In this document: positions 42,988 to 53,134 of the stretch, one piece after another
How positions within the stretch are numbered: position 1 is the first letter of the stretch
Layout: every line of letters starts with the position of its first letter
Assembly (NCBI RefSeq): GCF_025148285.1
Contig: NZ_CP102268.1
Location: 2,893,001-2,957,000 of the forward strand
Direction: 5' to 3'
DNA length: 64,000 nt
Source: Marvinbryantia formatexigens DSM 14469
GTDB lineage: Bacteria; Bacillota; Clostridia; Lachnospirales; Lachnospiraceae
Notes under the pieces: generated by a model
What the model was told of the DNA's origin: nothing
Databases searched by the model: none
Seen by the model: only the letters and a program-made list of their open reading frames with translations
Made by a program: the position numbers and the translations under genes

Positions 42988-44157
42988 TCAGTGGTTTGCT
43001 TTTTCCAGGAAACGCTGGATGCGGTCGAGCGGGCTTAACAGCTCGCTGATGGAAGCATCGTGGTTCAGCGTATCGATAATGTAGGCAAGATATTTGCTGA
43101 GGTCGCAGCTCGTATAATATTCTTTGGAGAGCAGCTCCGGCGTCTGATAAACCAGATTGGTCGTCAGAAGGTAGTCGAACACGCCGTCCTCGTATGCCTT
43201 GTCAAATTTCTCCAGACCGTTGGTGAAAAGCCCGAAGGTGGCGCAGAGGAAGATTCTTCCTGCTTTCAGCTTTTTCAGGGCGGAGGCAACCTCCAGCATA
43301 CTGTCGCCGGAAGAAATCATATCGTCGATGATCACCATATCCTTGCCTTCCACATTGGAGCCGAGGAATTCGTGCGCTACAATCGGATTGCGGCCGTCCA
43401 CGATTGTGGAATAATCTCTTCTTTTATAAAACATACCCATGTCCAGTCCGAGCACGTTCGCCATGTAAACGGCGCGGTTCATACCGCCCTCGTCCGGGCT
43501 GATAATCATCATGGTATTCTTGTCAATATGAAGACTCGGCTCTGCCCGGAACAGTCCCTTGATAAACTGATATACCGGCTGAATCGTCTCGAAGCCGTGC
43601 AGCGGAATCGCGTTCTGCACACGCGGGTCGTGCGCATCAAAGGTGAGGATGTTGTCAACCCCCATATTTGTCAGCTCCTGGAGTGCCAGCGCACAGTCAA
43701 GCGATTCGCGTCCGCTTCTTTTGTGCTGGCGTCCTTCGTATAAAAACGGCATGATTACCGTGATACGCTTCGCTTTTCCCTCGGCGGCGGCGATAATACG
43801 CTTCAAATCCTGGAAATGGTCGTCGGGAGACATATGGTTTGTGCGTCCGCTAAGGGAGTAGGTGAGACTGTAATTGCAGACATCAACCATAATATAGAGG
43901 TCGTTGCCGCGCACAGAATCGTTGATGGTACCCTTTGCTTCGCCGGAACCAAAACGGGGGACTTTTGCATCTACAATGTAGGTGTCCTTTTCATATTCGC
44001 GGAATGCGATGGTCGTTTTGTGTTCGTGGTCGCGCTCTTTTCTCCAGTTCACCAGATACCGGTCTACCTTTTCTCCGAGCTCGCGGCAGCTTTCAAGCGG
44101 AATCAGCGCGAGTGAGCCGACCGGAATAGTGTCCAGATTACGTTCTTCTGTCTGCAT
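42988..44157 (-). CDS. prs: Ribose-phosphate pyrophosphokinase
   Basis: The enzyme makes PRPP from ribose-5-phosphate and ATP for nucleotide, histidine and tryptophan synthesis. The 389-residue protein has the N-terminal subunit-contact and ATP region (GSGEAKGTINDSVRGNDLYI), FLYEGRQHKRSGRESLDC (catalytic flag-like region), NILTFDAHDPRVQNAIPL, and the PRPP loop VIIDDMISSGDSML. It is about 70 residues longer than the classic enzyme, with an N-terminal extension, a form usual in Clostridia. The start follows ACGGAGGG. It has its own promoter on the minus strand. Confidence 0.95.
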   Translation of the reverse strand: MQTEERNLDTIPVGSLALIPLESCRELGEKVDRYLVNWRKERDHEHKTTIAFREYEKDTYIVDAKVPRFGSGEAKGTINDSVRGNDLYIMVDVCNYSLTYSLSGRTNHMSPDDHFQDLKRIIAAAEGKAKRITVIMPFLYEGRQHKRSGRESLDCALALQELTNMGVDNILTFDAHDPRVQNAIPLHGFETIQPVYQFIKGLFRAEPSLHIDKNTMMIISPDEGGMNRAVYMANVLGLDMGMFYKRRDYSTIVDGRNPIVAHEFLGSNVEGKDMVIIDDMISSGDSMLEVASALKKLKAGRIFLCATFGLFTNGLEKFDKAYEDGVFDYLLTTNLVYQTPELLSKEYYTSCDLSKYLAYIIDTLNHDASISELLSPLDRIQRFLEKANH

Positions 44158-44187
44158 GATAATCCCTCCGTAAATTTTTTCATTAAC

Positions 44188-44215
44188 ATCATATCACAAA
44201 AGTCTGTTTATTCAA
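44188..44215 (-). promoter_or_regulatory. prs promoter
   Basis: On the minus strand TTGAAT (44210-44215), 16 bp, TATGAT (44188-44193). Confidence 0.65.
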
Positions 44216-44248
44216 GGCTTTTTTTCCGTGCAATCCGTGTAAAACCGT

Positions 44249-45244
44249 TCAGACGGGTCTGTTGCGTGCCATCTTCTTTAAAAGGCGGATATCCTTTCCG
44301 AAAAGCTTCAGCATCGTATAGCTGGTCGAAATGCGCGAGAAAATGCGCTCCGAGTAGGTATCCTTGAACGCTTTCAGGGAAAGGTTTGTGGAAATAATGG
44401 TGGATTTGCGGGCGGTGAGCCGTTCGTTTATGCAGAGAAACAGCTCAGAGTTTACAAAGGTGTTTGTAAGCTCGGTGCCAAGGTCGTCAATAATCAGCAA
44501 ATCACAGCCATAGACGGCATCCAGGATGCCCTCGGTCTGCTCTGTTTTTTCAAAACGCTTCTGTGCAATCAGCTCAAACAGCTCCTGGGCGGAAAAATAA
44601 ACCACGGAGTGCGTGGTGTCCAGAAGCTCTTTGGCGATACAGTGCGACAGGAAGGTCTTTCCGACGCCGGTGTCGCCGTAAAAAAACAGATTTGCGTCCG
44701 CCGTATCAAAATCGCGGACAAACTGGCGGCAGGCGGCGTACACCTTCTTCATCCGCTCCAGGGAGGAGACGCCGCTGAGCTCTTCCTTCAGCTCGTCGGA
44801 ATAGTAGTCGAAAGAGAAGGTCTGAAAATTTTCTTTCTCCAGAATGCCGCACAGATTTGACTGCGTATACAGAAGGTCGATTTCCGCCTTCTGGAAGCAG
44901 TGGCATTTCTGTCCGTTTACATAGCCCGAATCGCGGCAGTCCGGACAATCGTAGGTGAGCTCCAGATAATCTTCCGGAAAACCGCCCGCCAGAAGCACCT
45001 CCCGGCGTTCCTGACCGAGAAGGGCGATATGCTCCTTCAGCGCGGACAGGGAGCTGCCGCCTCCCGACAGAAGCTTTCTGGCGCACTGTACGCTTGCCGA
45101 GGCGATCTCATCGTCAATTTCCCGGATGCGCGGCAGCTTTTCACGCACCTCACGCACACGTTCCTCCTTCTGGCGGCGGTGCGTTGTCTGGCGGCGGTAG
45201 TAATCCCGCATAATAGCGTCATATTGTGAATTGTTCAGTGCCAC
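44249..45244 (-). CDS. dnaI: Helicase-loader ATPase (DnaI/DnaC-like)
   Basis: The 331-residue AAA+ ATPase loads the replicative helicase. It has an N-terminal region with a Cys cluster CPDCRDSGYVNGQKCHCFQ, Walker A in FFYGDTGVGKTFLSHCIA, Walker B LLIIDDLGTEL and sensor region STIISTNLSLKAFKDTYSER. These are typical of DnaC/DnaI loaders in Clostridia. It starts with GTG after GAGGAGG, 11 bp downstream of the dnaD-like gene. The two form one operon. Confidence 0.92.
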   Translation of the reverse strand: MALNNSQYDAIMRDYYRRQTTHRRQKEERVREVREKLPRIREIDDEIASASVQCARKLLSGGGSSLSALKEHIALLGQERREVLLAGGFPEDYLELTYDCPDCRDSGYVNGQKCHCFQKAEIDLLYTQSNLCGILEKENFQTFSFDYYSDELKEELSGVSSLERMKKVYAACRQFVRDFDTADANLFFYGDTGVGKTFLSHCIAKELLDTTHSVVYFSAQELFELIAQKRFEKTEQTEGILDAVYGCDLLIIDDLGTELTNTFVNSELFLCINERLTARKSTIISTNLSLKAFKDTYSERIFSRISTSYTMLKLFGKDIRLLKKMARNRPV

Positions 45245-45255
45245 GTCTCTCCTCC

Positions 45256-46530
45256 TCAGCAGTCCAGAAGCTGCTGTTCAAGCTTTTCAAAATCATAATC
45301 GCGTTGCGGAAAGTTGTTAAATTTGTTTGCCGCCGCCGTGCGCCGGTTTTTCTGCGGCTTCGGCGCGGACGCTGCGGCGGGAGCGGGGCGGTCCAGTGCG
45401 GCGATATCGCTCAGACGGGTGACGCCCGCGTTTTTCCAGCTTTCCAGAATCTTATCCGCATACTGGAAATTCGGCGCGTGTGTGCGGTTGATGGTGCGGC
45501 GGCATGCCTCCAGGACGACCTCCAGCGAGAAATGATACTGCGTAAACCAGCGCGCCATCATTTCTGCTTCCGCCTGTGCCGGACCGCGGTCCTTGATGCC
45601 GAAGGCGTTCAGGACAGCATAGTAATCCCGGCTGTAGAGGCTGGTGTCCTTTTTTGCCTCCGCGACGGTGGAGATCTGTTTGGAAGCCCATTCCAGCGCC
45701 ACGGCGCGGATATAGCTGATACTGCGTTTTCCCTTTGAGACGCAGTATTCAATCAGGTACTCAATCAGGTCTACCGAAAAATGAAGTCCGTCGTAAAAAT
45801 ATAAAATATTGGTGACCTCCGTGCTGCTCAGTTTTTTTCCGAGATATTGCTGCGCAATATACATGAGCTGCTGGATATCCTCCTGCTCTGCCAGCTCCTT
45901 TTTCCGGTCGGCGGATATGGTGATCCGTGCCGGCTCGGAATCGCTGCGCAGCGGAAAACCGGCGGCGTGTGAGGCGTAGCTGTCCAGACGGTTGGCGGCG
46001 CCATCGCGGGTCTGCTCTTCACGGGAAGAAGCGCCCGCTGTCATATCTGCAGCCTGTCCGTCGAAAGCGGAAGAGCCGTCCGCCGCATCTTCTGTGAAAC
46101 GGGTGCGCAGCGTCTGTCCGTCAAAGGCGGAAGAGCCATCCGCATTCTCTCTGGCAGAGCGGGCAGAAGCGGTCTGTCTGCGGAAGGAGGCGGTGCCATC
46201 TGCCGCGGCAGACTCCTCCTGGGAGGCGGGAATGGGCGCGCCGTCTGTCAGCGCAATGCTGGCAAGCTCGCCGTCCGGAGTGTAGGTGACATGCAAAAGC
46301 TTCTGTTTTTCCCAGTATGTGAGCGCGCGCCGGACGTCGCTCTCCGTGTGATTGAAGGTGTCCGCAATCCCGGACAGGGAAAGTTCGCGCCCGGTATCGC
46401 TGCTGCGCAGCAGATAAAGATAGATTTTCACGAACTCGCCGTTCGCCGAAAGCATGTATTCATCAAAAAAACGATTATGAACCAGCGTATATTCGCCGGA
46501 ATGGTATTTATGTATGACCAAATTGCTCAC
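45256..46530 (-). CDS. DnaD-domain primosome protein
   Basis: The 424-residue protein has an N-terminal winged helix (FVKIYLYLLRSSDTGRELSL, then SGIADTFNHTESDVRRALTYW) and two DnaD/DnaB2-type helical domains: IQQLMYIAQQYLGKKLSSTEV...VDLIEYLIEYCVSKGKRSIS and a second copy ending WKNAGV. DnaD bridges DnaA or PriA to the helicase loader. A low-complexity middle region near 100-190 contains a duplicated DGSSAFDGQ block. The start is a GTG with a weak ribosome site. It is followed by the dnaI-like gene. Five perfect DnaA boxes lie upstream, so DnaA control is likely. Confidence 0.88.
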   Translation of the reverse strand: MSNLVIHKYHSGEYTLVHNRFFDEYMLSANGEFVKIYLYLLRSSDTGRELSLSGIADTFNHTESDVRRALTYWEKQKLLHVTYTPDGELASIALTDGAPIPASQEESAAADGTASFRRQTASARSARENADGSSAFDGQTLRTRFTEDAADGSSAFDGQAADMTAGASSREEQTRDGAANRLDSYASHAAGFPLRSDSEPARITISADRKKELAEQEDIQQLMYIAQQYLGKKLSSTEVTNILYFYDGLHFSVDLIEYLIEYCVSKGKRSISYIRAVALEWASKQISTVAEAKKDTSLYSRDYYAVLNAFGIKDRGPAQAEAEMMARWFTQYHFSLEVVLEACRRTINRTHAPNFQYADKILESWKNAGVTRLSDIAALDRPAPAAASAPKPQKNRRTAAANKFNNFPQRDYDFEKLEQQLLDC

Positions 46531-46641
46531 CTGCTTATGTTTTTTTTAAAGAAGTGTGCGTTACTGTCCGCATAGGCCTCAGACAACTGCTGAAAACCGG
46601 ACGAACAGCAACAGGCGGGACGCACGGATGTGTCCATATGC

Positions 46642-46670
46642 AGTATAACATACCTTTTTTAAAAAGAAAA
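46642..46670 (-). promoter_or_regulatory. Possible dnaD operon promoter
   Basis: On the minus strand TTTTCT (46665-46670), 17 bp, TATACT (46642-46647). The -35 is weak. The DnaA boxes lie 37-63 bp upstream of it. Confidence 0.45.
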
Positions 46671-46706
46671 CAGATACTTATACCGGGGATTTTTTCCGAA
46701 AGACCG

Positions 46707-46733
46707 TGTGGATAATGTGGATAATGTGGATAA
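46707..46733 (-). promoter_or_regulatory. Three abutting perfect DnaA boxes
   Basis: TGTGGATAA, the complement of the DnaA box TTATCCACA, occurs three times without spacing at 46707-46715, 46716-46724 and 46725-46733. Confidence 0.8.
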
Positions 46734-46871
46734 AAGAAAAACGGATATCCGGATTGCAACCGCCGGATAGCAGTAAATATCAAGGTTTGTCGAAATATAG
46801 GAGATTATGTCCCCGGAGTTATGTCGACAATAATGTGCACAAAAAATTCCACACGCTTTTCTGCCCGATTT

Positions 46872-46901
46872 TGTGCATAAGCGTGTGGATAATGTGGATA
46901 A
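46872..46901 (-). promoter_or_regulatory. Second DnaA-box group next to the murC 3' end
   Basis: Two abutting perfect boxes (46884-46892, 46893-46901) and one variant TGTGCATAA (46872-46880), all in the same orientation as the group at 46707-46733. Confidence 0.75.
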
Positions 46902-46902
46902 G

Positions 46903-48282
46903 TTATTCTCCAAGAAGCTTTTCTCCGATTTTAACGATATCTCCGGCACCCATAGTTATCAACAAATCTCCGTGTACACATTTTTCCAGCAAAAATGTTT
47001 CAATCTCATCGAAGGACGGAAAATAGTAAGCTTCCGTGCCGAGCGCCTCTATTTTTTCGCGCAGCGTATCGGAGCTGATGCCGAGGTTATCCGTCTCGCG
47101 GGCGGCGTAGATATCCGCCAGCACGACCTTGTCGGCGAGGGAAAGCGCCTTTGCAAAATCGTCCATCAGCGCTTTGGTCCGCGTGTATGTATGCGGCTGG
47201 AAGACGCACCAGAGCGTTTCATGCGGACAGTTTTTTGCGGCTGTCAGGGTAGCGGTGATCTCGGTGGGATGATGCGCGTAATCGTCCACGATGGTCACGC
47301 CGCCCACCTTGCCCTTATACTGGAAGCGGCGGTCCGTGCCGGTAAAGTCTTTCAGACCCTTCTGCGCCGTCTGGCGCGGAATCTGCAGAAGGTCGGCAAG
47401 CGCAAGCGCAGCGACGGCGTTTTCCACATTGTGGATACCGGGCACGCACAGCTCGTAGTGACCGAGCAGCTCTCCGTCCCGCTTTAAATCAAAGGAGGCG
47501 CAGGCAAGCTCGTTGTAGCTGATATTTTCCGCAGAATAGCCGCGGCCCTCCTGGACGCCGTAATAAATGACGCGGCAGGCAAGTCCGTCCGTGATTTCTT
47601 CCACCTGCGGGATGGCGCGGTTGATGATCAGCGTTCCGTTCGCGGGAAGCAGCCTGGCAAAACGGCGGAAGGAATGGCGGATATCATTTATGTCTTTAAA
47701 GAAATCAAGATGGTCCGCGTCGATGTTCAGGATAATGCCGATTTTCGGAAAGAAGTCGAGAAAGCTGTTGGTGTATTCACAGGCTTCTGTCAGAAAAATA
47801 TCTCCGCCGCCCACACGGATGTTTCCGTGGATGACCGGCAGGATACCGCCCACGGAAATGGTCGGGTCGTCGTTGTCGGCGAGCAGAAGGTGGGAAATCA
47901 TCGAGGTCGTTGTCGTCTTGCCGTGCGTGCCGGATACGGCGATGGGAACCGGGTAGTTTTTCATAAGCTGTCCGAGCAGCTCCGCGCGGGTGAGCATGGG
48001 AATGCCGGCGTCTGCAGCCGCCTTATATTCCGGATTGTCCGGATGGATGGCGGCGGTGTAGACCACCAGGTCGGTGCCCTCTTTTATATTGGAAGCGCGC
48101 TGCCCGTAATATACGATGGCGCCCTGCTCTTCGAGATGCTTCGTGAGAGGGGATTCGCTGCGGTCGGAACCTGAGACCGGAAAGCCGCGGTCAAGCAGGA
48201 CCTCCGCGAGACCGCTCATGCTGATGCCGCCGATGCCGATGAAATGAACATGTACAGGTTTCCGGAAATCTATTTTATACAT
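46903..48282 (-). CDS. murC: UDP-N-acetylmuramate--L-alanine ligase
   Basis: MurC adds L-Ala to UDP-MurNAc, the first stem-peptide step of peptidoglycan synthesis. The 459-residue protein shows the N-terminal nucleotide fold VHFIGIGGISMSGLAEVLL, the ATP loop VSGTHGKTTTTSMI, TEACEYTNSFLDFFP, NIDADHLDFF and the C-terminal DYAHHPTEITATL. Length and motifs are normal for the family. The start follows AAGGAG. It is transcribed toward the dnaD operon, with the DnaA-box region in between. Confidence 0.97.
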   Translation of the reverse strand: MYKIDFRKPVHVHFIGIGGISMSGLAEVLLDRGFPVSGSDRSESPLTKHLEEQGAIVYYGQRASNIKEGTDLVVYTAAIHPDNPEYKAAADAGIPMLTRAELLGQLMKNYPVPIAVSGTHGKTTTTSMISHLLLADNDDPTISVGGILPVIHGNIRVGGGDIFLTEACEYTNSFLDFFPKIGIILNIDADHLDFFKDINDIRHSFRRFARLLPANGTLIINRAIPQVEEITDGLACRVIYYGVQEGRGYSAENISYNELACASFDLKRDGELLGHYELCVPGIHNVENAVAALALADLLQIPRQTAQKGLKDFTGTDRRFQYKGKVGGVTIVDDYAHHPTEITATLTAAKNCPHETLWCVFQPHTYTRTKALMDDFAKALSLADKVVLADIYAARETDNLGISSDTLREKIEALGTEAYYFPSFDEIETFLLEKCVHGDLLITMGAGDIVKIGEKLLGE

Positions 48283-48630
48283 AGTTTTTTCTCCTTAAAT
48301 AGAATACTGTCGGGGTCAAAAACTCTAAATATGATGCCTGCGGATTTTTTGCCCCTGTTACCTACCATCATACCGCAATTTTGTGAAAAAAGAAAGTCTG
48401 ATGACGGAAATAGTTCGTATTCCGTAAAAATAAATAATCACAGCTTCCAGAAAATGGACAAAATATACGAAAAAAATATTACTGTCGACAAAAATTGACA
48501 TATGGGGCGGAAAATTTCATAAAAAGGCATCATCTGCTTTGTAATTTTTGTAAAAACTGCGTAAAAGGTGTTCACTATTTTGGAAAGCTGTGTTATAATC
48601 AATAAAAACATAACATCAAGAGGTGATAAC
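48283..48630. other. Divergent promoter region between murC and glgC
   Basis: This 348-bp region is AT-rich and holds no credible gene. It contains the murC leader on the minus strand and the glgC promoter near its right end. A TTGACA-like hexamer near 48495 has no good -10. Confidence 0.6.
48571..48599 (+). promoter_or_regulatory. glgC promoter
   Basis: TTCACT (48571-48576), 17 bp, TATAAT (48594-48599). Confidence 0.7.
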
Positions 48631-49905
48631 GTGATTAAGAAAGAAATGATTGCCATGCTGCTGGCAGGTGGTCAGGGAAGCCGTCTCGGTGTTCTGACAT
48701 CAAAAGTAGCAAAACCGGCAGTTACTTTCGGCGGGAAATATCGCATCATAGACTTCCCCTTAAGCAACTGTATCAATTCCGGGGTAGATACGGTAGGCGT
48801 TCTGACGCAGTACCAGCCGCTGCGGCTTAACACGCATATCGGCATTGGTATTCCCTGGGATCTGGACCGCAATATCGGCGGAGTAAGCATCCTGCCGCCT
48901 TACGAAAAAAGCACGGATACGGAATGGTATACCGGCACCGCAAATGCCATCTACCAGAACCTTACGTATATGGAAATGTTTCATCCGGAGTATGTGCTTA
49001 TTCTGGGCGGAGACCATATTTATAAGATGGATTACGAGGTTATGCTGGATTTCCACAAGGCAAGCGGCGCCGCTGTCAGCATCGCGGTAATGCCGGTTCC
49101 GTGGGAGGAGGCAAGCCGGTTTGGCGTGGTCGTTACGGACGACAACAGCATTATTACAGAGTTTCAGGAGAAACCGAAGGAACCGAAGAGTAATCTGGCA
49201 TCTATGGGAATCTACATATTCACATGGGACGTGCTGAAAGAAGCACTGATTGCCAATGCAAATGTACCAGGCTGTGATTTTGGAAAACACGTTATACCCT
49301 ATTGCTTTGATAAAGGTGAGAAACTGGTAGCATACGAATACAATGGATACTGGAAGGATGTGGGAACATTAAGCTCCTACTGGGAGGCCAATATGGAGCT
49401 TATCGACATCATCCCGGAGTTCAATCTCTATGAAGAGTTCTGGAAGATTTATACTTCCAGCGAAATCATTCCGCCGCAGTATGTATCGGCGGACGCGAAG
49501 ATTGAGCGCAGCATCATCGGCGACGGCACCGAAATCTACGGAGAGGTGAGAAGCTCGGTAATCGGAGCGGGCGTCACGATTGGAAAGGGAGCTGTGGTCC
49601 GGGATTCCATCATCATGAAGGGAACGGTGATTGGCGAAAACGCCGTTGTGGAGCGCGCAATCATCGCGGAGAATGTGGAAGTAGGTTCCGGCGTTGTGAT
49701 GGGCATCGGAGAAGAGGTGCCCAATAAATACAAACCGGCGGTATATGCCGGCGGGCTTGTTACCATCGGCGAAAACAGTACCATTCCTGCAGATGTGAAG
49801 ATTGGCAAAAATACCGCGATTTCCGGAAAGACAGCGCCGGAGGATTATCCGGACGGAATCCTGGAGAGCGGCGGAGCAATTATTAAGGATGGTGATGTGG
49901 CATGA
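48631..49905 (+). CDS. glgC: Glucose-1-phosphate adenylyltransferase
   Basis: GlgC makes ADP-glucose from glucose-1-phosphate and ATP, the committed step of glycogen synthesis. The 424-residue protein has the nucleotide loop [36 protein letters not shown], the catalytic region [29 protein letters not shown] and a C-terminal left-handed beta-helix of hexapeptide repeats. The GTG at 48631 was chosen because GAGGTGAT lies just upstream and homology begins there. It overlaps glgD by four bases. Confidence 0.96.
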   Translation: MIKKEMIAMLLAGGQGSRLGVLTSKVAKPAVTFGGKYRIIDFPLSNCINSGVDTVGVLTQYQPLRLNTHIGIGIPWDLDRNIGGVSILPPYEKSTDTEWYTGTANAIYQNLTYMEMFHPEYVLILGGDHIYKMDYEVMLDFHKASGAAVSIAVMPVPWEEASRFGVVVTDDNSIITEFQEKPKEPKSNLASMGIYIFTWDVLKEALIANANVPGCDFGKHVIPYCFDKGEKLVAYEYNGYWKDVGTLSSYWEANMELIDIIPEFNLYEEFWKIYTSSEIIPPQYVSADAKIERSIIGDGTEIYGEVRSSVIGAGVTIGKGAVVRDSIIMKGTVIGENAVVERAIIAENVEVGSGVVMGIGEEVPNKYKPAVYAGGLVTIGENSTIPADVKIGKNTAISGKTAPEDYPDGILESGGAIIKDGDVA

Positions 49906-51020
49906 GAGCAGTAGGAATCATTTTAGCGGGCGGCAACAACCAGAAAATGCGGGAGCTGTCAAACAAGAGAGCGATTGCGGCTATGCCGGTGGCGGGGAGT
50001 TTCCGAAGCATCGATTTTGCGCTGAGCAATATGACAAATTCGGGAATCCAGAAGGTAGCTGTCCTCACGCAGTATAATTCGCGTTCTTTAAACGAGCATC
50101 TGAGCTCCTCGAAATGGTGGGATTTCGGAAGAAAACAGGGAGGACTGTTTGTATTTACGCCGACCATCACCGTGGGAAACAATTTCTGGTACCGCGGGAC
50201 AGCAGACGCGCTTGCGCAGAATCTGGATTTTCTCAGAAGATGTCATGAGCCGTATGCGGTGATTGCTTCCGGCGATGGAATTTATAAGCTGGATTACAGC
50301 AAAGTGCTGGAGTACCACATTGAAAAGAAGGCAGACATTACCGTGGTCTGCACGGAAGTGCCTGAGGGAGACGATATCAGCCGGTTCGGCGTTGTGAAAA
50401 TGAATGACGACGGCAGAATCGAGGACTTTGAGGAGAAGCCGGTTGAGGCGTCCGGCAATGCTATCTCGGCGGGCATTTACGTTATCCGCAGACGTCAGCT
50501 TATCGAGCTGATTGAGAAGGCTGCCTCGGAAAATCAATTTGATTTTGTAAAAGATATTTTAGTCCGTTATAAAAACATGAAACGTATCTATGCATATAAA
50601 ATGGATTCGTACTGGGCAAATATCTCTACGGTAGACGCTTATTATAAGACAAACATGGATTTTCTGAAACCGGAGGTACGGGATTATTTCTTCCGTCAGT
50701 ATCCGGATGTGTACTCCAAGATAGAGGACATGCCGCCCGCGAAATACAATCCGGGTGCCGATGTGAGAAACAGCCTGGTATCTGCAGGATGTATCATCAA
50801 CGGCAAGGTGGAAAATTCCATATTATTTAAGAAGGTATTTGTCGGAGAAAACTGTGTGATCAAAAATTCCATTATTCTCAACGATGTTTACATCGGCGAC
50901 AATACATATATTGAAAACTGTATCGTGGAAAGCCACGACACTATCCGTGCAAATTCCCGTTATGTCGGGGAGGGCGGAGTGAAAATCGTGGTGGAAACGA
51001 ACGAAAGGTATGTCATGTGA
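49902..51020 (+). CDS. glgD: GlgD, regulatory subunit of ADP-glucose pyrophosphorylase
   Basis: The 372-residue protein resembles GlgC ([20 protein letters not shown], then [19 protein letters not shown]) but the nucleotide loop is altered (GGNNQKM instead of GGxGxRL), as is usual for GlgD. GlgD joins GlgC in a heteromer and raises its activity in Firmicutes. The C-terminal hexapeptide region ([20 protein letters not shown]) is present. Its ATG overlaps the glgC stop. Confidence 0.95.
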   Translation: MRAVGIILAGGNNQKMRELSNKRAIAAMPVAGSFRSIDFALSNMTNSGIQKVAVLTQYNSRSLNEHLSSSKWWDFGRKQGGLFVFTPTITVGNNFWYRGTADALAQNLDFLRRCHEPYAVIASGDGIYKLDYSKVLEYHIEKKADITVVCTEVPEGDDISRFGVVKMNDDGRIEDFEEKPVEASGNAISAGIYVIRRRQLIELIEKAASENQFDFVKDILVRYKNMKRIYAYKMDSYWANISTVDAYYKTNMDFLKPEVRDYFFRQYPDVYSKIEDMPPAKYNPGADVRNSLVSAGCIINGKVENSILFKKVFVGENCVIKNSIILNDVYIGDNTYIENCIVESHDTIRANSRYVGEGGVKIVVETNERYVM

Positions 51021-51030
51021 TGTCCGTAGA

Positions 51031-51077
51031 GGGCAGAGCCCGACCGATAAAAACAGACTGAAATGCTACCTCTGCCC
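51031..51077 (+). other. Hairpin between glgD and spoVG
   Basis: GGGCAGAG (51031-51038) pairs with CTCTGCCC (51070-51077) across a 31-nt loop. No T tract follows; it may lie in the spoVG leader. Confidence 0.35.
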
Positions 51078-51111
51078 ATAAAATACGATTTATGAGGAAG
51101 GAGGACCGGCT

Positions 51112-51390
51112 ATGAATATCACAGACGTGAGAGTCCGCAAGGTATCAAAGGATGGAAAGATGAAGGCCGTGGTATCGATTACCATTGACGATGAATTTGT
51201 TGTTCACGACATCAAGGTGATCGACGGAGAAAAAGGCCTGTTTATTGCAATGCCCAGCAGGAAAGCTACGGATGGGGAATATCGCGATATTGCACATCCG
51301 ATTAACTCTGAAACACGTGATAGAATACAGAATCTGATTCTGCGGAAATATGAAGAGGCTTTACTGGAAGCCGCTGAAGATACGCTGTAA
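51112..51390 (+). CDS. spoVG: SpoVG family RNA/DNA-binding regulator
   Basis: The 92-residue protein is a clear Spo[61 protein letters not shown]. SpoVG affects septation, sporulation and virulence in different Firmicutes through nucleic acid binding. The ribosome site AGGAAGGAGG is strong. A terminator follows directly. Confidence 0.96.
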   Translation: MNITDVRVRKVSKDGKMKAVVSITIDDEFVVHDIKVIDGEKGLFIAMPSRKATDGEYRDIAHPINSETRDRIQNLILRKYEEALLEAAEDTL

Positions 51391-51409
51391 AAGGGGTTTT
51401 ACAGGCGTG

Positions 51410-51440
51410 GGGATGCCGTCATGCGCGGCGTCCCTTTTTT
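51410..51440 (+). terminator. Intrinsic terminator of spoVG
   Basis: GGGATGCCG (51410-51418) pairs with CGGCGTCCC (51426-51434), followed by six T residues. Confidence 0.9.
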
Positions 51441-51461
51441 CTTCTGTTTCAAAGAATATGC

Positions 51462-51490
51462 TTGCTTATTTATTTTGATTAGACTATAAT
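51462..51490 (+). promoter_or_regulatory. Promoter of the arabinofuranosidase gene
   Basis: TTGCTT (51462-51467), 17 bp, TATAAT (51485-51490). Confidence 0.65.
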
Positions 51491-51530
51491 ATTTTTACAA
51501 AATCTAAAATACTTATACAGGAGGGGCACT

Positions 51531-53045
51531 ATGACAAAGCTTGTGATTAACGCGGCGAACAAAAAGAGCAAAATCAACAAAGAGATTTACGGTCATTTTT
51601 CAGAACATCTGGGCAGGTGCATCTATGAAGGAATTTACGTGGGAGAACACTCCGCGATTCCGAACCGGAACGGAATGCGCACCGACGTGGTGGAGGCGCT
51701 GAAGAAGATTAAGGTGCCGGTGCTGCGCTGGCCGGGCGGCTGCTTTGCGGATGAGTATCACTGGAGAGACGGAATCGGTCCGAAGGAGCAGCGTAAAAAA
51801 ATGATCAATACCCACTGGGGCGGCGTTGTGGAGGACAACAGCTTTGGAACGCACGAGTTTTTTGAACTGTGCGAGCAGCTTGGCTGCGAAGCTTATGTGA
51901 ACGGAAACCTGGGCAGCGGCACCGTGCAGGAAATGTCAGAATGGGTGGAATATATCACCTTTGGCGGGCAGTCCCCGATGACAGAGCAGCGGGCGGCAAA
52001 CGGGCATCCGGATCCCTGGAAGCTGAACTTCTTTGGTGTCGGCAATGAAAACTGGGGCTGCGGAGGCAACATGAATCCGGATTATTATGCGAACGAATAC
52101 CGCCGTTACCAGACGTATGTACGCAATTACGACAGCGCCAGCCCGATTTTCAAAATCTGCTGCGGCGCCAATGTGGATGATTATGAGTGGACGGAGGAAG
52201 TGCTGAAAACCTGCTTCCACCACAGCGAAGAGCGCGTGCACGGCTTTATGGACGGGCTTTCCCTGCATTATTACGTGTTCCCGGAGGGATGGGATACGAA
52301 GGGGAGCGCAACCGAATTTGATGAAAAGGTATGGTACAAGACGCTTGCCAAAGCATGGCGCATGAAGGAGCTGGTGGAGCGTCACGGAAAGATTATGGAC
52401 CGGTTTGACCCGGAGAAAAAAATCGGCATGATCGTGGATGAGTGGGGCGCCTGGTATGACGTGGAGCCGGGCACGAATCCGGGCTTTCTGTATCAGCAGA
52501 ATACTATCCGCGACGCGCTGGTGGCGGGCATTACCCTAAATATTTTCAACAAGCACAGCGACCGTGTGAAGATGGCGAACCTGGCGCAGATGGTGAACGT
52601 GCTGCAGTCGGTTATCCTGACGGACGGGGCGGATATGATACTGACGCCCACCTATCACGTATTTGATATGTATAAATATCACCAGGATGCACAGCTTCTG
52701 GACAGCTATATTGAGACGGAGGAGATTGGTCTGGAGGACGAATGGCGCGTGCCGAATCTGACGGAATCCGTTTCGCAGGCGCAGGACGGCTCTCTCCATA
52801 TTACCATCACGAATCTGTCCGCAGAGGATGCTTATGACGTGGAAACAGCTCTGACGGGCTATCGTGCGGAGACGGTGACCGGAGAGATCGTGCACGGTGA
52901 AATGCATGAGAAGAATACCTTTGAGGAGCCGCAGAGAGTGCAGGTGCGCCCGTTTGAAGGAGCGCGTCTGGCGGACGGAAAAATCTGCTTCACCATTCCG
53001 GCGTGCAGCGTGTTGCATCTGGAGGTAAAGGGAACCGCCTGCTGA
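51531..53045 (+). CDS. Alpha-L-arabinofuranosidase, GH51
   Basis: The enzyme releases L-arabinose from arabinan or arabinoxylan oligosaccharides, inside the cell since no signal peptide is present. The 504-residue protein shows the GH51 start [39 protein letters not shown], the acid/base Glu in [14 protein letters not shown], and the nucleophile Glu in [10 protein letters not shown]. Length is normal. The ribosome site is AGGAGGGG. It is followed on the opposite strand by an ArsR-type regulator and then a GH43 gene, which makes a small arabinose-release locus. Confidence 0.95.
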   Translation: MTKLVINAANKKSKINKEIYGHFSEHLGRCIYEGIYVGEHSAIPNRNGMRTDVVEALKKIKVPVLRWPGGCFADEYHWRDGIGPKEQRKKMINTHWGGVVEDNSFGTHEFFELCEQLGCEAYVNGNLGSGTVQEMSEWVEYITFGGQSPMTEQRAANGHPDPWKLNFFGVGNENWGCGGNMNPDYYANEYRRYQTYVRNYDSASPIFKICCGANVDDYEWTEEVLKTCFHHSEERVHGFMDGLSLHYYVFPEGWDTKGSATEFDEKVWYKTLAKAWRMKELVERHGKIMDRFDPEKKIGMIVDEWGAWYDVEPGTNPGFLYQQNTIRDALVAGITLNIFNKHSDRVKMANLAQMVNVLQSVILTDGADMILTPTYHVFDMYKYHQDAQLLDSYIETEEIGLEDEWRVPNLTESVSQAQDGSLHITITNLSAEDAYDVETALTGYRAETVTGEIVHGEMHEKNTFEEPQRVQVRPFEGARLADGKICFTIPACSVLHLEVKGTAC

Positions 53046-53071
53046 CACCGGATGGTGCAGTGAAAACAGCG

Positions 53072-53093
53072 GACCGCCTGCTGGCAGGCGGTC
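53072..53093. terminator. Hairpin between convergent GH51 and ArsR genes
   Basis: GACCGCCTGC (53072-53081) pairs perfectly with GCAGGCGGTC (53084-53093). T tracts are weak on both sides. The same stem recurs in the terminator at 55182-55209. Confidence 0.55.
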
Positions 53094-53134
53094 GGTCTGA
53101 TGGATGAGCAGGCGCAAAAATTTTGCCGGGGAAA

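Noticed and set aside
46707-46901. Chromosomal replication origin
   Set aside because: DnaA boxes are present, but dnaA, dnaN, rpmH and an obvious AT-rich unwinding element with DnaA-trio repeats are not. A regulatory or titration site is a safer call.
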